64,000 nucleotides of DNA from DATAES01 sp963721305 (GTDB lineage: Bacteria > Actinomycetota > Acidimicrobiia > Acidimicrobiales > JACDCH01), in the NCBI GenBank assembly GCA_963721305.1, contig CAVRIR010000003.1:124001-188000 (forward strand). The letters are read 5' to 3'. Both the position numbers and the translations under genes were made by a program. Shown here in pieces: positions 8,320-18,136 of this stretch (position 1 is its first letter; each line of letters starts with the position of its first letter). The notes beneath the pieces were generated by a model, which saw only the letters and a program-made list of their open reading frames with translations, had not been told where the DNA came from and did not search any database.

Positions 8320-9348
8320 ATGGAGAGGACAACGCTCGGCCGGACCGGCATCCAGGTGAGCCGTCACTGCCTCGGCGCCATGATGCTCGGTGCTTGGGGC
8401 AATCGCGACCACGACGACAGCATTCGCATGATCCATCACGCGCTCGACGAGGGCGTGAACTTCATCGACACGGCCGACGTGTACTCGGCCGGCGAATCCG
8501 AAGAGATCGTCGGCAAGGCGTTGAAGGGCCGGCGCGACGAAGTCGTCCTCGCCACGAAGTTCGTCGCACCCATGAGCGAGGACACGAATCAGCGGGGCGC
8601 GTCGCGCCGCTGGATCATGCAGGAGGTCGAGAACAGCCTGCGGCGGCTCGACACCGACTACATCGACCTCTATCAGGCGCACCGGCCTGATCCGACCGTC
8701 GACCTCGAAGAGACCCTCGGCGCGCTCTCCGATCTCGTGCACCAGGGCAAGGTGCGGGTGATCGGCAGCTCGACGTATCCCGCCGAGCTCATCGTCGAAG
8801 CGCAGTGGGCCGCGGAGCGGCGCGGTCGCGAACGCTTCCGCTGCGAGCAGCCGCCGTACTCGATCTTCGCTCGCAGCATCGAGCGCGCCGTGCTCCCGAC
8901 GTGCCAGAAGTACGGCATGGGCGTCATCCCGTGGAGCCCGCTCGCGGGCGGCTGGCTCACTGGCCGCTATCGCAAGGGCGATCCCGCTCCGACAACCGGA
9001 CGGGCAGCGCGTGTCCCTGACCGATTCAACTACGACCTCCCCGAGAACCAACGCAAGCTCGACCTCGTCGAGGAGCTGTTGAAGATCGCCGCAGACGCGG
9101 GCATGTCGTTGACGCACCTCGCCATGGCGTTCGTTCTGGAACACCCGGCGGTCACGTCCGCCATCATCGGGCCGCGCACCATGGACCAGCTCACTGACGT
9201 GCTCGCCGGCGCCGACGCGAAGCTCGACAACGACGTGCTCGATCGCATCGACGAGCTCGTGCCTCCGGGCACCAACGTCAACGAGGCGGATTCGGGCTAC
9301 CAGCCGCCGTCACTCAGCCGCTCGCAGCGTCGCAGGACCCGCCGCTGA
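8320..9348 (+). CDS. Aldo/keto reductase
   Basis: A 342-residue TIM-barrel oxidoreductase. The catalytic tetrad is complete: Asp50 and Tyr55 in FIDTADVYS, Lys80 in VLATKF and His121 in LYQAHRPDP. The NADPH-binding end has AIIGPRTMDQL. These enzymes reduce carbonyls with NADPH; closest in style are the YhdN/PdxI-type reductases. An ATG at 8272 is in frame, but the alignment-like start MERTTLGRTGIQVS at 8320 is more typical. It converges on the GH15 gene with a 35-base overlap. Confidence 0.88.
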   Translation: MERTTLGRTGIQVSRHCLGAMMLGAWGNRDHDDSIRMIHHALDEGVNFIDTADVYSAGESEEIVGKALKGRRDEVVLATKFVAPMSEDTNQRGASRRWIMQEVENSLRRLDTDYIDLYQAHRPDPTVDLEETLGALSDLVHQGKVRVIGSSTYPAELIVEAQWAAERRGRERFRCEQPPYSIFARSIERAVLPTCQKYGMGVIPWSPLAGGWLTGRYRKGDPAPTTGRAARVPDRFNYDLPENQRKLDLVEELLKIAADAGMSLTHLAMAFVLEHPAVTSAIIGPRTMDQLTDVLAGADAKLDNDVLDRIDELVPPGTNVNEADSGYQPPSLSRSQRRRTRR

Positions 9349-11145
9349 GGTCCGGCTCGCTCAACGACTGGCCCCGGACCCGACCGCGGCCGCTCAGCAT
9401 CACCGCACTGTTGATCAACGCAGTGTGGCTGAACGCCTGCGGGATGTTGCCCAGCAGCTCCTTCGTGTCCGGGTCGTATTCCTCGGACAGCAGCCCGACG
9501 TCGTTGCGGAGCGCCAGCAGCTTCTCGTAGCGCGCGGGTCGCGTCGTCGATGCGTCCCATCGTCGCGAGCGCCTGCACCATCCAGAATGAGCACAACAGG
9601 AACGCGCCCTCACCTTCGGGCAATCCGTCGAGCTCGGTGTTCGGCTTGTAGCGAAGGACGAACCCGTCGTTCGTCAGCTCTCGGTCGATGGCGTCGACGG
9701 TCGCGGCGACCCGTTCGTCGTCGGCCGGAAGGAAGCCGACAAGCGGGATCATCAGCAGGCTGGCGTCGAGGTCGTGCGTCTCGGGATGTTGGACGAAGAC
9801 GCCGCGGTCGTCGACGCAATGGGTGAGGATCCACTTCTCGATGTCCGTGCGCAGCTCGCGCCACTGGCCGACCGGGCCGTCCCGCCCCAGCTCCTCGACC
9901 GATCTGACGGCGCGATCGGCCGCAACCCACGCCATCACCTTCGAGTGGGTGAAGTGGCGCCTCGGGCCGCGGACCTCCCACAGGCCTTCGTCGGGCTGAT
10001 CCCATCCGCTTTCGAGGAAGTCCATCAGTGCGAGCTGCAGGTTCCACTCGTCGGTTCCCCCTTCGACCTCGCCGGCGGCGTGGTAGAGGGCATCCATCAC
10101 CTCGCCGTACACGTCGAGTTGGAACTGCGTGCTCGCGTCGTTGCCGATGCGCACCGGCGCCGACTTCGCATAGCCGGGAAGCCAGCCGAGTTCGAGCTCG
10201 GGAAGCCTTCGTTCGCCGCCGATCCCGTACATGATCTGCAACTGGCGCGGGTCTCCCGCGGCGGCGCGCAGCAGCCAGTCGCGCCAGGCCCGCGCCTCGT
10301 CTTCGTAGCCGGCGGCGAGCAGCGCGAGCAGGCTGAACGTCGCGTCGCGCAACCAGCCGTAGCGGTAGTCCCAGTTGCGCACGCCACCGATCTTCTCCGG
10401 CAGCGACGTCGTCGCGGCGGCGACGAGCCCGCCGGTCGGCGCGTACGTGAGTCCCTTCAACACCGCCGCGGACGAGCGCACCGCGTGGTGCCACGAAGCA
10501 TCCACCCTGCGGCCGATGTCGCACCAGCCGCGCCACCACGCTTCCGCGTCGGCGACCATCTGGATGGGATCGCCCGCTTCCTTGCACTCCTGCGTGGGAC
10601 GGATGCCAGGTGAGCTGGAACGGCACGGTGTCGCCCGGGCCCACCGAGAACGAAGCGACGGAGGTCATGTTCTCGCCGCGGACCTCGACCGGCGTGCGCA
10701 GGCGGAGCGCGTCCGGACCGCCGATCGCGCTCAACCCGCCGTCGATGCGGCGCACCCACGGCACGATCGAGCCGTAGTCGAACCGCACGACGAGCTCCAT
10801 CTGCATCGCGACCCGGCCGCGACGACCTTCGACGAGCCGGATCACATCGAGCTGATCGTCGCGGGGCGGCATGCAATCGATGACCGCGACTTCGCCTTCA
10901 TCCGTCGTGAAGACGGTCTCGAGCACAAGCGACCCGTCGCGGTAGTGCCGCTCGACGCGCTTCGGCTCCGCCACCGGTGCGAGCAACCAACGGCCGTTGT
11001 CGGGAGTGCCGAGCAACGCGGCGAAGCACGCGCCCGAATCGAATCGCGGGAACGTCAACCAGTCGATCGAACCGTCGCGCCCGACGAGCGCGGCGGACTG
11101 GAGGTCGGACAGGAACGCGTAGTCGGCGATGCGGCTGGGCACCAC
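9314..11145 (-). pseudogene. GH15 family glycoside hydrolase (glucoamylase/trehalase-like) with two frameshifts
   Basis: Three successive frames make one continuous GH15 protein of about 610 residues. The N-terminal SRIADYAFLSDLQSAALVGR beta domain is followed by the (alpha/alpha)6 barrel with GGVRNWDYRYGWLRDATF and EGEGAFLLCSFWMV, and the C-terminal PQAFSHTALINSA. The frame changes near 10580 (one extra base in a GG) and near 9533 (one extra base in a GCGCGC run). Both breaks are single-base and nothing conserved is lost, so a sequencing error is more likely than decay. GH15 enzymes of this group hydrolyse alpha-1,4-glucans or trehalose. Its GTG start directly follows the stop of the LLM gene. 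Confidence 0.8.
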
Positions 11146-12393
11146 CTAGACCTTCATCGCCGCCGGGATCGCGTAGTCGTCGGCGACTCGAGGAGGCTCG
11201 CGGCGTGTGAGCGCGGCTTGCATGGCAGGGCCGAGGCGTTCGAGCTTCGTCTTCTCGACTTCGTCAGCGTGTTCCGCGAACTCCGGCAGCACTTCCTTGC
11301 CGAACAGCTCGAGTGACTCGCAGATGTGCTCGTGTCGGTTCCGTCCGGCTTGGCTCACGAAGATGATCTGGTCGACCCCGCACTCGGCGTAGCCGCGGAC
11401 GAGCTGCCTGATCTGTTCGGGGGTGCCGATGGCGCCGCGCAACGAGCCGAGACCCTGCTGGAACAACTGCGCACCCAGTGTCTGGCCGGTCTGTGCGGCG
11501 ACACTGCGATCGAAGCCGAACGAGGAACGGTTCTTCTGGAACTCGTCCCACACATGCGTGACGCCAGGCTTGTGCGTCCCGAAGATGTAGTAGTGGCCGA
11601 GCGAGTACCCGAAGAAGTGGCCGCCGTCGAGCCCGCGCTCGATGGCGGTCTCCTCGTCGCGGTGGCACATCAGCGGCACGACGACGGCGAGGTTCGGATT
11701 CACGGCGAACCCGCCCGGTACGCACTCTTCGGATTGGAGCGTGTTGTAGTAGTCGTCGACCCAGTGCCGCGCTTCTGACGGCTCGATGAAGCTGAACGAC
11801 AGCGCACCGATGCCCTTCTGCGCGGCGAGATGGATCGTGTCGCGACGTGAGCAGGCCACCCACAACGGCGGGTGCGGTTTCTGCAACGGCTTGGGGACGA
11901 CGTTGCGTTGCGGCATCTCGAGGAACTCGCCGTCGTAGCCGGCGAACGGCGTCTCGACCATCATGCGGGTCACGGCGTCGAGCGCTTCGGCCCACTGCGC
12001 GCGCTTGCTGGCGCGGTCGACGAGGAAGCCACCCAGCTCGGCTTCCGAGGATGCCTCACCGGTTCCGAAGTCGACGCGGCCGTCGCTGATGAGATCGAGC
12101 GTCGCGATGCGCTCCGCCACCCGAGCGGTGTGGTTGAAGTTGAACGGGAGCTGCACGATCCCGTGTCCCATGCGGATGCGCGTCGTGCGCTGTGACGCCG
12201 CGCCGAGGAACACCTCGGGTGCGCTCGAGTGCGAGTACTCCTCGAGAAAGTGATGTTCCACCTCCCACGCATGGTCGAATCCGAGCTTGTCCGCGAGCTC
12301 GATCTGATCGAGCGCGTCCTTGAGCAACCGATGCTCGCTGTCCTCCTCCCACGGCCGGGGGAGCTGGTGTTCGTAGAAGATGCCGAACTTCAT
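11146..12393 (-). CDS. LLM class flavin-dependent oxidoreductase (luciferase-like)
   Basis: A 415-residue TIM-barrel protein of the bacterial luciferase/F420-dependent family, starting MKFGIFYEHQLPRPW. Diagnostic parts are DHAWEVEHHFLEEYSHSSAPEVFLGA, RIRMGHGIVQLPF, DLISDGRVDFGTGEASSEAELGG and KPHPPLWVACSRR. Such enzymes act as monooxygenases with FMNH2 or reductases with F420H2; the substrate is unknown. Its TAG stop is followed at once by the GTG of the GH15 gene, so the two are likely translated in series. The PaaX-type regulator lies upstream. Confidence 0.87.
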   Translation of the reverse strand: MKFGIFYEHQLPRPWEEDSEHRLLKDALDQIELADKLGFDHAWEVEHHFLEEYSHSSAPEVFLGAASQRTTRIRMGHGIVQLPFNFNHTARVAERIATLDLISDGRVDFGTGEASSEAELGGFLVDRASKRAQWAEALDAVTRMMVETPFAGYDGEFLEMPQRNVVPKPLQKPHPPLWVACSRRDTIHLAAQKGIGALSFSFIEPSEARHWVDDYYNTLQSEECVPGGFAVNPNLAVVVPLMCHRDEETAIERGLDGGHFFGYSLGHYYIFGTHKPGVTHVWDEFQKNRSSFGFDRSVAAQTGQTLGAQLFQQGLGSLRGAIGTPEQIRQLVRGYAECGVDQIIFVSQAGRNRHEHICESLELFGKEVLPEFAEHADEVEKTKLERLGPAMQAALTRREPPRVADDYAIPAAMKV

Positions 12394-12414
12394 CTGGTGG
12401 GACTCCTCGGCTTC

Positions 12415-13302
12415 CTAGGGAATCGATTCGATGAGATCGTCGAACGAACGGAACAGCGCGGGACGGTTGTGCCGCTCGCGCAGCCGGAGCGCGAGCCGGC
12501 GGCTGCGGACGAGCAGCTCGCGCGCGGCACGTCCGGGCCAAGGTCGGGGGAGCAGCTCGGGTGGCAGCAACGGATCGTCGGCGAACACCGATGCGAACTC
12601 GACGGTGACGGCGAGGGCGCCGGGTAGGAACACCGCGTCGGCCAGTCGCTCGTGTCGTGTGCGCATGGCTTCGAGCGCTTCCGGCACGCCGCGGTACGTG
12701 GCGACGAACAGCTGGTAACGCTCAGCGAGACGATCGATGGGCCACAGCTGGCGCGCGAGGTCACGTGGATCGGATACCCCGCCGACGTTCAGATCGTCGG
12801 TCGTCGCCTGGATGACAAGCTCTGCGACGTCGAGGCGCTCCGCTTCGCCGCTCACGTCCTTTTCCCATCGGTGGGGCGACACGTAGAGCCCGTTCGTGAC
12901 GGCGGCCCCGCCGAGCAGCCGCAGCTGATCTCGGAACGCGTCCCGGGCGGTCCGGCGTGCCTCGGGCACGGCGAACGCCACCAGCCGCCACCGCCGGTCC
13001 CAACCTCGTCCCGCGTGGTCTTGCACGTACGCGAGGCGGTGGCGTTCGAGGTTCGTCCCGAGTGCCTTCATCCCTTCTTCGGTCGCGAGGAAGCGCGCGT
13101 TGCGGCCGGTGCCGTCCCGCGTGAACAGCCCCTCGCGCACGAGCCGGCGCAGGCACGAGCGAACCTGTTCGGCCGATTGTCCGCACGCCTCGGCCACCGG
13201 CAGCAGCTCGCTGGCCAGGATCGTCCCGTTCTCGTGTGCCATGCCGAGCACGAGCACCCTTGTGGGAACAGTGGTCGTCGTAGGAACGGTCGTTGTCGCC
13301 AC
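12415..13302 (-). CDS. PaaX-family transcriptional regulator
   Basis: A 295-residue protein with an N-terminal winged helix (SAEQVRSCLRRLVREGLFTRDG), a middle PaaX domain with RWRLVAFAVPEARRTARDAFRDQLRLLG, and the C-terminal LFRSFDDLIESIP. PaaX proteins repress catabolic operons and are released by CoA thioesters such as phenylacetyl-CoA. No phenylacetate genes are present, so the target may be the downstream LLM and GH15 genes. The proposed GTG start gives a Thr/Pro-rich leader (TTTVPTTTTVPT); a start nearer VLVLGMAHENG is possible. Confidence 0.82.
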   Translation of the reverse strand: MATTTVPTTTTVPTRVLVLGMAHENGTILASELLPVAEACGQSAEQVRSCLRRLVREGLFTRDGTGRNARFLATEEGMKALGTNLERHRLAYVQDHAGRGWDRRWRLVAFAVPEARRTARDAFRDQLRLLGGAAVTNGLYVSPHRWEKDVSGEAERLDVAELVIQATTDDLNVGGVSDPRDLARQLWPIDRLAERYQLFVATYRGVPEALEAMRTRHERLADAVFLPGALAVTVEFASVFADDPLLPPELLPRPWPGRAARELLVRSRRLALRLRERHNRPALFRSFDDLIESIP

Positions 13303-13352
13303 GACCGCTACTGTGCCCGCCCTCGACCGGTCAGGTCAAGATCGAAAGGCGT

Positions 13353-14045
13353 TCAGAAGTCGTGCAGGCCGCACTCGGTCTTGTCGCGGCCGGCCCACCG
13401 TCCTGCCCGGGAATCTTCCCCGTCGGTCACCGGCTGCGTGCACGGCATGCACCCGATCGAGGGGTAGCCCTGCAAGGTCAGCGGGTTCACCGGCACGTCG
13501 TGGTCCTCGATGTACCCGGCGACGTCGAGATCGCTCCACGTTGCGAGCGGGTTGACCTTGACGAGCCCGCGGAGATCACGGGCGATGATCGGCGCGTTGT
13601 CGCGCGACGCGGCTTCGACGCGGCGCAGGCCGCTCATCCACGCTGCCTTGCCCATCAGCGCGCGGTCGAGCTGGCCGACCTTCACCGCAGAGCAGCAGTT
13701 CTCGGGATCGACCCGCCACAGCTCCTCGTCGTGTGCGGCGACGGTCATGATCCGCAAGTTGAGCCCGTAGCGACGGCGAACGTTCTCGACCGTCTCGAGC
13801 GTCTCGGGGAAGTGATACCCGGTGTCGATGAACACGACCTCGATCGCCGGGTACACCTTCACCGCCAGATCGATCAGCACGGCATCGGTCATGGATGCGC
13901 TCAGGCACAGGTGCGGCGCGTAGTTGTCGACCGCCCACTGGACGACCTTCGTCGCGGGAAGGTGTTCGAACTCGCGATTGAGCTCGGCCAGCTCCGCGTC
14001 GGTGTACTGCGGAAGGGTGGCGAGCGGATTCGGCTCGAGCATCAT
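13353..14045 (-). CDS. cysH: Assimilatory APS reductase (4Fe-4S CysH type)
   Basis: This 230-residue protein reduces adenylylsulfate to sulfite in assimilatory sulfate reduction. It has SASMTDAVLIDLA, the PP-loop-like nucleotide region, and the cysteine pattern of the iron-sulfur type: a CC pair in PENCCSAVKV and CMPC in GYPSIGCMPCTQPV. The catalytic ECGLH motif is at the very C-terminus. The CC and CxxC pairs argue for APS, not PAPS, as substrate. Its ATG overlaps the sulfite reductase stop by four bases (ATGA), so the two steps are translated together. Confidence 0.92.
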   Translation of the reverse strand: MMLEPNPLATLPQYTDAELAELNREFEHLPATKVVQWAVDNYAPHLCLSASMTDAVLIDLAVKVYPAIEVVFIDTGYHFPETLETVENVRRRYGLNLRIMTVAAHDEELWRVDPENCCSAVKVGQLDRALMGKAAWMSGLRRVEAASRDNAPIIARDLRGLVKVNPLATWSDLDVAGYIEDHDVPVNPLTLQGYPSIGCMPCTQPVTDGEDSRAGRWAGRDKTECGLHDF

Positions 14046-15811
14046 GTGGCGCACTCCGACTCGCCCGTCTCGGCCACGTACGGACCGGTCTCGCCGTAGT
14101 CGACGTAGTACTCGGGGGCGTCCTCGGGCGTCGGGAACTCGTCGAGCTCCTTGAGGTCCGCCGCGACAGCCTTCGCGCCACCGACGCGATCGAGCCACGA
14201 GCGGAAGACCTCGCCGGCCTCGCGCTCTTCGTTGAACCGGCGCACGACCCGGACGGCGGCTTCGGGCGCGTTCTTCGCGGGAAGGCGCAACGCCTTCTCG
14301 CCGAAGTGCACCTGCGTCTGTCCGACGTAGCCGCCGAGCAACATCTGGTAGCCGGGCGCGGGCGTGCCGTGTGCACGGCGCTCGGCACCGAAGAAGCCGA
14401 TGTCGGAGGTGTGGTGCTGCCCACACGAGTTCGTGCAGCCCGAGATGTTGGTGCGGATGCCGCCGACGTCGGCGAGACCGGCCTCCTCGAGCGCTGAGCC
14501 GATCGCGTCGGCGAGACCGCGCGACTGTGTGACCGCCAGGTTGCAGGTGTCGGCGCCGGGACAGGCGACGACGTCACGGGCGAGCTCCGCGCCGGGCTCG
14601 GCCATGCCGATGGTCGTCAGCCGGTCGAACAGCTTGGGCAGCTGCTCTTCGCTGAGGCCGCGCAGGGCGAAGTTCTGCCGGTTGGTGACACGCACGTCGA
14701 GTGCGAGCTCGCGCTGGATGGCGGCGAGCGCCCGGAACTGATCGGACGTGACGTCACCGAGTCGGGCGTACGCGATCGCGGAAACGGTGCCCTTCGCGTT
14801 GCCGCGCACGACGTTGGCCTGCTCCCACCGGTCGTATGCAGTCGTGCCCCGGATGCTCACCGGGATGCCCTGACCGATCTGCGTTGGCGTGATCGTCGCG
14901 TGCACGCCGGCAGGCTCGTCGCCTTCCTTCTGCACGATGCCCGGGATGCCGCCCGGCCATGACGACGATGCAAGCAGGAAGCGACGCTCTTTGATGATGC
15001 GCGCTTGCAGCTCTTCCCAGCCCATGGTGTCGACGAGCCACTTCATACGCGCCCGCAGCTTGTTGTCGCGGTTGCCGTGGTTCGAGAACACGCGAAGGAT
15101 CGCTTCGAGTGTCGCCATCAGCTCTTCGCGAGCGGTGAACTCTTCGAGCGCGAGCGCCGGATGCGGGTTGGCGCCGAGTCCGCCGGCGACGAACACGCGG
15201 AAGCCACGCTCGACGCTTCCGTCCTCGAGGTTTCGGACCGCACCGACGACGCCGACGTCGTTGAACATCGCTTGACCGCAGTCGGTCTCGCAGCCGGAGA
15301 AGTTGATCTTGAACTTGCGGGGGAGTCGCTGCGCGAGCGGATGGCGCAAGAAGTGCTGGAACGCGGCCTCGGCCCACGGCGTGACGTCGAGGTACTCGAA
15401 CGGGCACGCGCCGGCGAGGTGGCACGCCTGCACGTTGCGGACGGTGTCGCCACACGCCTCACGTGTCGTCATGCCGACCGACGCGATCTCGCGCATCACC
15501 TGCGGAACGACCTCGAGGTCGACGAAGTGGAACTGGATGTTCTGTCGCGTCGTGATGTGACCCCACCCGCGTGAATAGGTGTCGGCGATGTGGGCCATCA
15601 CGTCGAGCTGCTCGGGCAGGAGGCGGCCGTACGGGATCTTCACCCGCACCATCTGGTTGTGGCCGCCTTGGCGCTGGCCGTAGATGCCGTTGTTCAGCCG
15701 GAAGACCCGGAAGACGTCATCTTCGAGGTCGCCGGCGAGGTGCCGGGCCAGCTGGGTCTCGAATTTCTCGATGTCGGCGAGCTGCGCTGGATCGATCTCA
15801 CGTTGGAGCAT
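14042..15811 (-). CDS. Ferredoxin-type sulfite (or nitrite) reductase, siroheme and 4Fe-4S
   Basis: A 589-residue enzyme that carries out a six-electron reduction, here most likely sulfite to sulfide because cysH follows with an ATGA overlap. The siroheme/4Fe-4S ligands are present: CPGADTC (C-x5-C) and GCTNSCGQHH (C-x3-C). Two ferrodoxin-like half repeats are visible (GHITTRQNIQFHFV and DVRVTNRQNFALRG). The ATG at 15811 is preceded by AGAGGAGA at good distance, whereas the open frame continues upstream without conserved sequence. A strong palindrome lies 42 bases upstream. Confidence 0.9.
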   Translation of the reverse strand: MLQREIDPAQLADIEKFETQLARHLAGDLEDDVFRVFRLNNGIYGQRQGGHNQMVRVKIPYGRLLPEQLDVMAHIADTYSRGWGHITTRQNIQFHFVDLEVVPQVMREIASVGMTTREACGDTVRNVQACHLAGACPFEYLDVTPWAEAAFQHFLRHPLAQRLPRKFKINFSGCETDCGQAMFNDVGVVGAVRNLEDGSVERGFRVFVAGGLGANPHPALALEEFTAREELMATLEAILRVFSNHGNRDNKLRARMKWLVDTMGWEELQARIIKERRFLLASSSWPGGIPGIVQKEGDEPAGVHATITPTQIGQGIPVSIRGTTAYDRWEQANVVRGNAKGTVSAIAYARLGDVTSDQFRALAAIQRELALDVRVTNRQNFALRGLSEEQLPKLFDRLTTIGMAEPGAELARDVVACPGADTCNLAVTQSRGLADAIGSALEEAGLADVGGIRTNISGCTNSCGQHHTSDIGFFGAERRAHGTPAPGYQMLLGGYVGQTQVHFGEKALRLPAKNAPEAAVRVVRRFNEEREAGEVFRSWLDRVGGAKAVAADLKELDEFPTPEDAPEYYVDYGETGPYVAETGESECAT

Positions 15812-15852
15812 CAGCGTCTCCTCTAGGTTCCCGACGAAAATCCGACCGCGCT

Positions 15853-15883
15853 GATCGGGTTTCCAAGTCTCGCAAACCCGATC
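15853..15883 (-). promoter_or_regulatory. Perfect inverted repeat in the sulfite reductase leader
   Basis: Two 10-base arms, GATCGGGTTT (15853-15862) and AAACCCGATC (15874-15883), are perfect complements around an 11-base centre. The site sits 42 bases upstream of the sulfite reductase start. It could be an operator for a dimeric regulator of sulfur assimilation or a leader hairpin. No run of T follows on the coding side, so a simple terminator is less likely. Confidence 0.55.
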
Positions 15884-15976
15884 GCCCGGATCAACATTCC
15901 CGGATCTCGACACAAACTCGCTCGCCCTTGGGGAGTCGCTCGTCTGTGCTGCCGCCGAGTCGCCGGCGCGGCGGGC

Positions 15977-17320
15977 CTACTGGCGGAGGAGCTCGGCGAC
16001 CTGGAAGGCCAGGTCGAGGGACTGACTGCCGTTCAGGCGGGGGTCGCACATCGTCTCGTAGCGGTCGTCGAGATCGCCGTGGCCGAGCTCGTCGGATCCC
16101 CCGAGGCACTCGGTGACGTCGTCGCCGGTGAGCTCGACATGGACGCCGCCCGGCCAGGTGCCCACGGCGCGGTGGGCGGCGAAGAACCCGGCGATCTCGT
16201 CGAGGATCACGTTGAAGTCGCGGGTCTTGCGGCCGGTGTCGGACGTGAACGTGTTGCCGTGCATCGGATCGCAGCACCACGCGACCGGGTGGCCGCTGCG
16301 TTCGACCGCCTGGAGGATCGGCGGCAGCGCTTCCCGCACGCGGCTCGCGCCCTGACGGATCACGAGCGTCAGCCGGCCCGGCTTGCGATCGGGATTCAAT
16401 GCTTCGCACGCTTCGACGACGTCTTCCGGCGACCAGGACGGCCCGATCTTCACGCCCAGCGGATTGCCGATGCCTCGTGCGAACTCGACGTGAGCGCCGT
16501 CGAGCTGGTGCGTGCGCTCGCCGATCCACACCAGATGCGCAGAGCAGTCGTACCAGTCGCCGGTCAACGAGTCGCGGCGGGTCAACGCCTCTTCGTAGCC
16601 GAGGATCAGCGCCTCGTGGCTCGTGTAGAAGTCGACCTCGTGGAGCTTGGGCTCTGACTCGGTCGCGAAACCGCAGGCCTTCATGAACCGCATGGCGCGG
16701 TCGATCTCCGCGGCCAACTGCTCGTAGCGTTGCCCCTGGCGGCTGTTCGCGACGAAGTCCTGGTTCCACTGGTGCACCCGGGACAGATCAGCGAAGCCGC
16801 CTTTCGTGAACGCGCGCAGCAGGTTGAGCGTGGCAGACGACTGGTGGTACGCCGCGAGCAAACGCTCGGGGTCGGGTGTGCGCGCCGCCTGCGTGAAAGC
16901 GATGTCGTTGACCATGTGACCGCGGAACACCGGTAGCTCGGCGCCGTCGACGACCTCGACCGGCGCCGAACGCGGCTTGGCGAACTGTCCGGCGATGCGG
17001 CCCACTTTCAGCGCGGGCACGCCCGACGAGTACGTCAGGACGACCGCCATCTGGAGGATGATCTTCAGCTTGTCCCGGATCGAGTCGGCCGAGAACGAGT
17101 CGAACGACTCGGCGCAGTCGCCCGCCTGCAACAGAAAGGCCTCGCCGGCCACGACCCGCTCGAGCTCGAGCGTGAGGTTGCGCGCTTCGCCCGCGAACAC
17201 AAGTGGGGGCAACGTCGTGAGCTGCTTCAGGACGCGGTCGAGCGCGGCCTCGTCGGGCCATTCGGGCTGCTGTTCAGCCGGGCGGTCCCGCCAGGCGGAC
17301 GGTGACCAGTCGGAGGGCAT
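15977..17320 (-). CDS. Class II 3-deoxy-7-phosphoheptulonate (DAHP) synthase
   Basis: A 447-residue plant-type enzyme that joins phosphoenolpyruvate and erythrose 4-phosphate, the first step of the shikimate pathway. Signature parts are SPSAWRDRPAEQQPEWPD at the N-terminus, FLLQAGDCAESF, RIAGQFAKPRS, HLVWIGERTHQLDGAHVEF and WCCDPMHGNTF. The length matches class II DAHP synthases of actinobacteria. The ATG at 17320 gives the expected N-terminus MPSDWSPSAW. It stands alone here and is divergent from a hydrolase gene 60 bases away. Confidence 0.93.
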   Translation of the reverse strand: MPSDWSPSAWRDRPAEQQPEWPDEAALDRVLKQLTTLPPLVFAGEARNLTLELERVVAGEAFLLQAGDCAESFDSFSADSIRDKLKIILQMAVVLTYSSGVPALKVGRIAGQFAKPRSAPVEVVDGAELPVFRGHMVNDIAFTQAARTPDPERLLAAYHQSSATLNLLRAFTKGGFADLSRVHQWNQDFVANSRQGQRYEQLAAEIDRAMRFMKACGFATESEPKLHEVDFYTSHEALILGYEEALTRRDSLTGDWYDCSAHLVWIGERTHQLDGAHVEFARGIGNPLGVKIGPSWSPEDVVEACEALNPDRKPGRLTLVIRQGASRVREALPPILQAVERSGHPVAWCCDPMHGNTFTSDTGRKTRDFNVILDEIAGFFAAHRAVGTWPGGVHVELTGDDVTECLGGSDELGHGDLDDRYETMCDPRLNGSQSLDLAFQVAELLRQ

Positions 17321-17380
17321 CGGGAAAAGCCTGACCGAGGACGGACCTTCGCGCAAAGCGGTATGCGAGAGTGCTCCCCG

Positions 17381-18121
17381 ATGACCCTGTGGTTCGACGT
17401 TCGAGGTGAGGGCGACCCGGTGGTCCTGCTCCACGGCGGGCTGAGCGACAGCAGCGCGTGGATCATGCAGACCGACGCGCTCGCCGAGCACCGACGGGTC
17501 TTCGCGTACGACCGCCGCGGGCACGGGCGGACCCCGGACACCGACGCGCCGTTCACGTTCGACGACATGGCCGCCGAGGCGATCACGTTCCTGGAGGACG
17601 TCGTCGGTGGGCCCGCGGCGCTCGTCGGCTGGAGCGACGGCGCCATTGTGTCGCTGTTCGTGTCGCTGCGCCGTCCTGACCTCGTGCCGCGGCAGGTGTT
17701 GATCGGCGCCAACTTCAACCACCGAGGGCTCATCGACGGGTTCGATCCAGCCGACGAGCCGGACAACGAGGAGATGGCGATCTTCAAGTCGCTCTACGAA
17801 GGCGTTGCGGTCGACCCCTCGCACTGGCCGGCCTACTACGCGAAGACCTTGCGCTTGTGGCGTGAAGAACCGAACCTCACCGTCGACGACGTCGCGAAGG
17901 CGACGATGCCGTCGCTGGTGCTGGTCGGCGACGACGAGCCGGTGGCCCTCGACCACACCGCCGCGCTCTACGAGGCGCTGCCCCAAGGCCAGCTCGCGGT
18001 CGTGCCGGGCACGTCGCACGTGCTGACGATGGAGAAGCCGGCCCTGGTGAACCGGCTCATCCTCGACTTCCTCGCCGAGACCGGTCCACCGATCACGATG
18101 GTGCCGATCCGGCGAGCATGA
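17381..18121 (+). CDS. Alpha/beta hydrolase
   Basis: A 246-residue alpha/beta hydrolase. The oxyanion HGG motif (VVLLHGGLSD), the nucleophile elbow GWSDGA, a late acid in LVLVGDDEP and the catalytic histidine in GTSHVLTMEKP are all present. The substrate cannot be inferred. An ATG six codons upstream (17363) would also fit; MTLWFDVRGEGDPV is the more natural beginning. It converges on the sigma factor gene with 15 bases between. Confidence 0.85.
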   Translation: MTLWFDVRGEGDPVVLLHGGLSDSSAWIMQTDALAEHRRVFAYDRRGHGRTPDTDAPFTFDDMAAEAITFLEDVVGGPAALVGWSDGAIVSLFVSLRRPDLVPRQVLIGANFNHRGLIDGFDPADEPDNEEMAIFKSLYEGVAVDPSHWPAYYAKTLRLWREEPNLTVDDVAKATMPSLVLVGDDEPVALDHTAALYEALPQGQLAVVPGTSHVLTMEKPALVNRLILDFLAETGPPITMVPIRRA

Positions 18122-18136
18122 TGTGACGCCTTGCCG

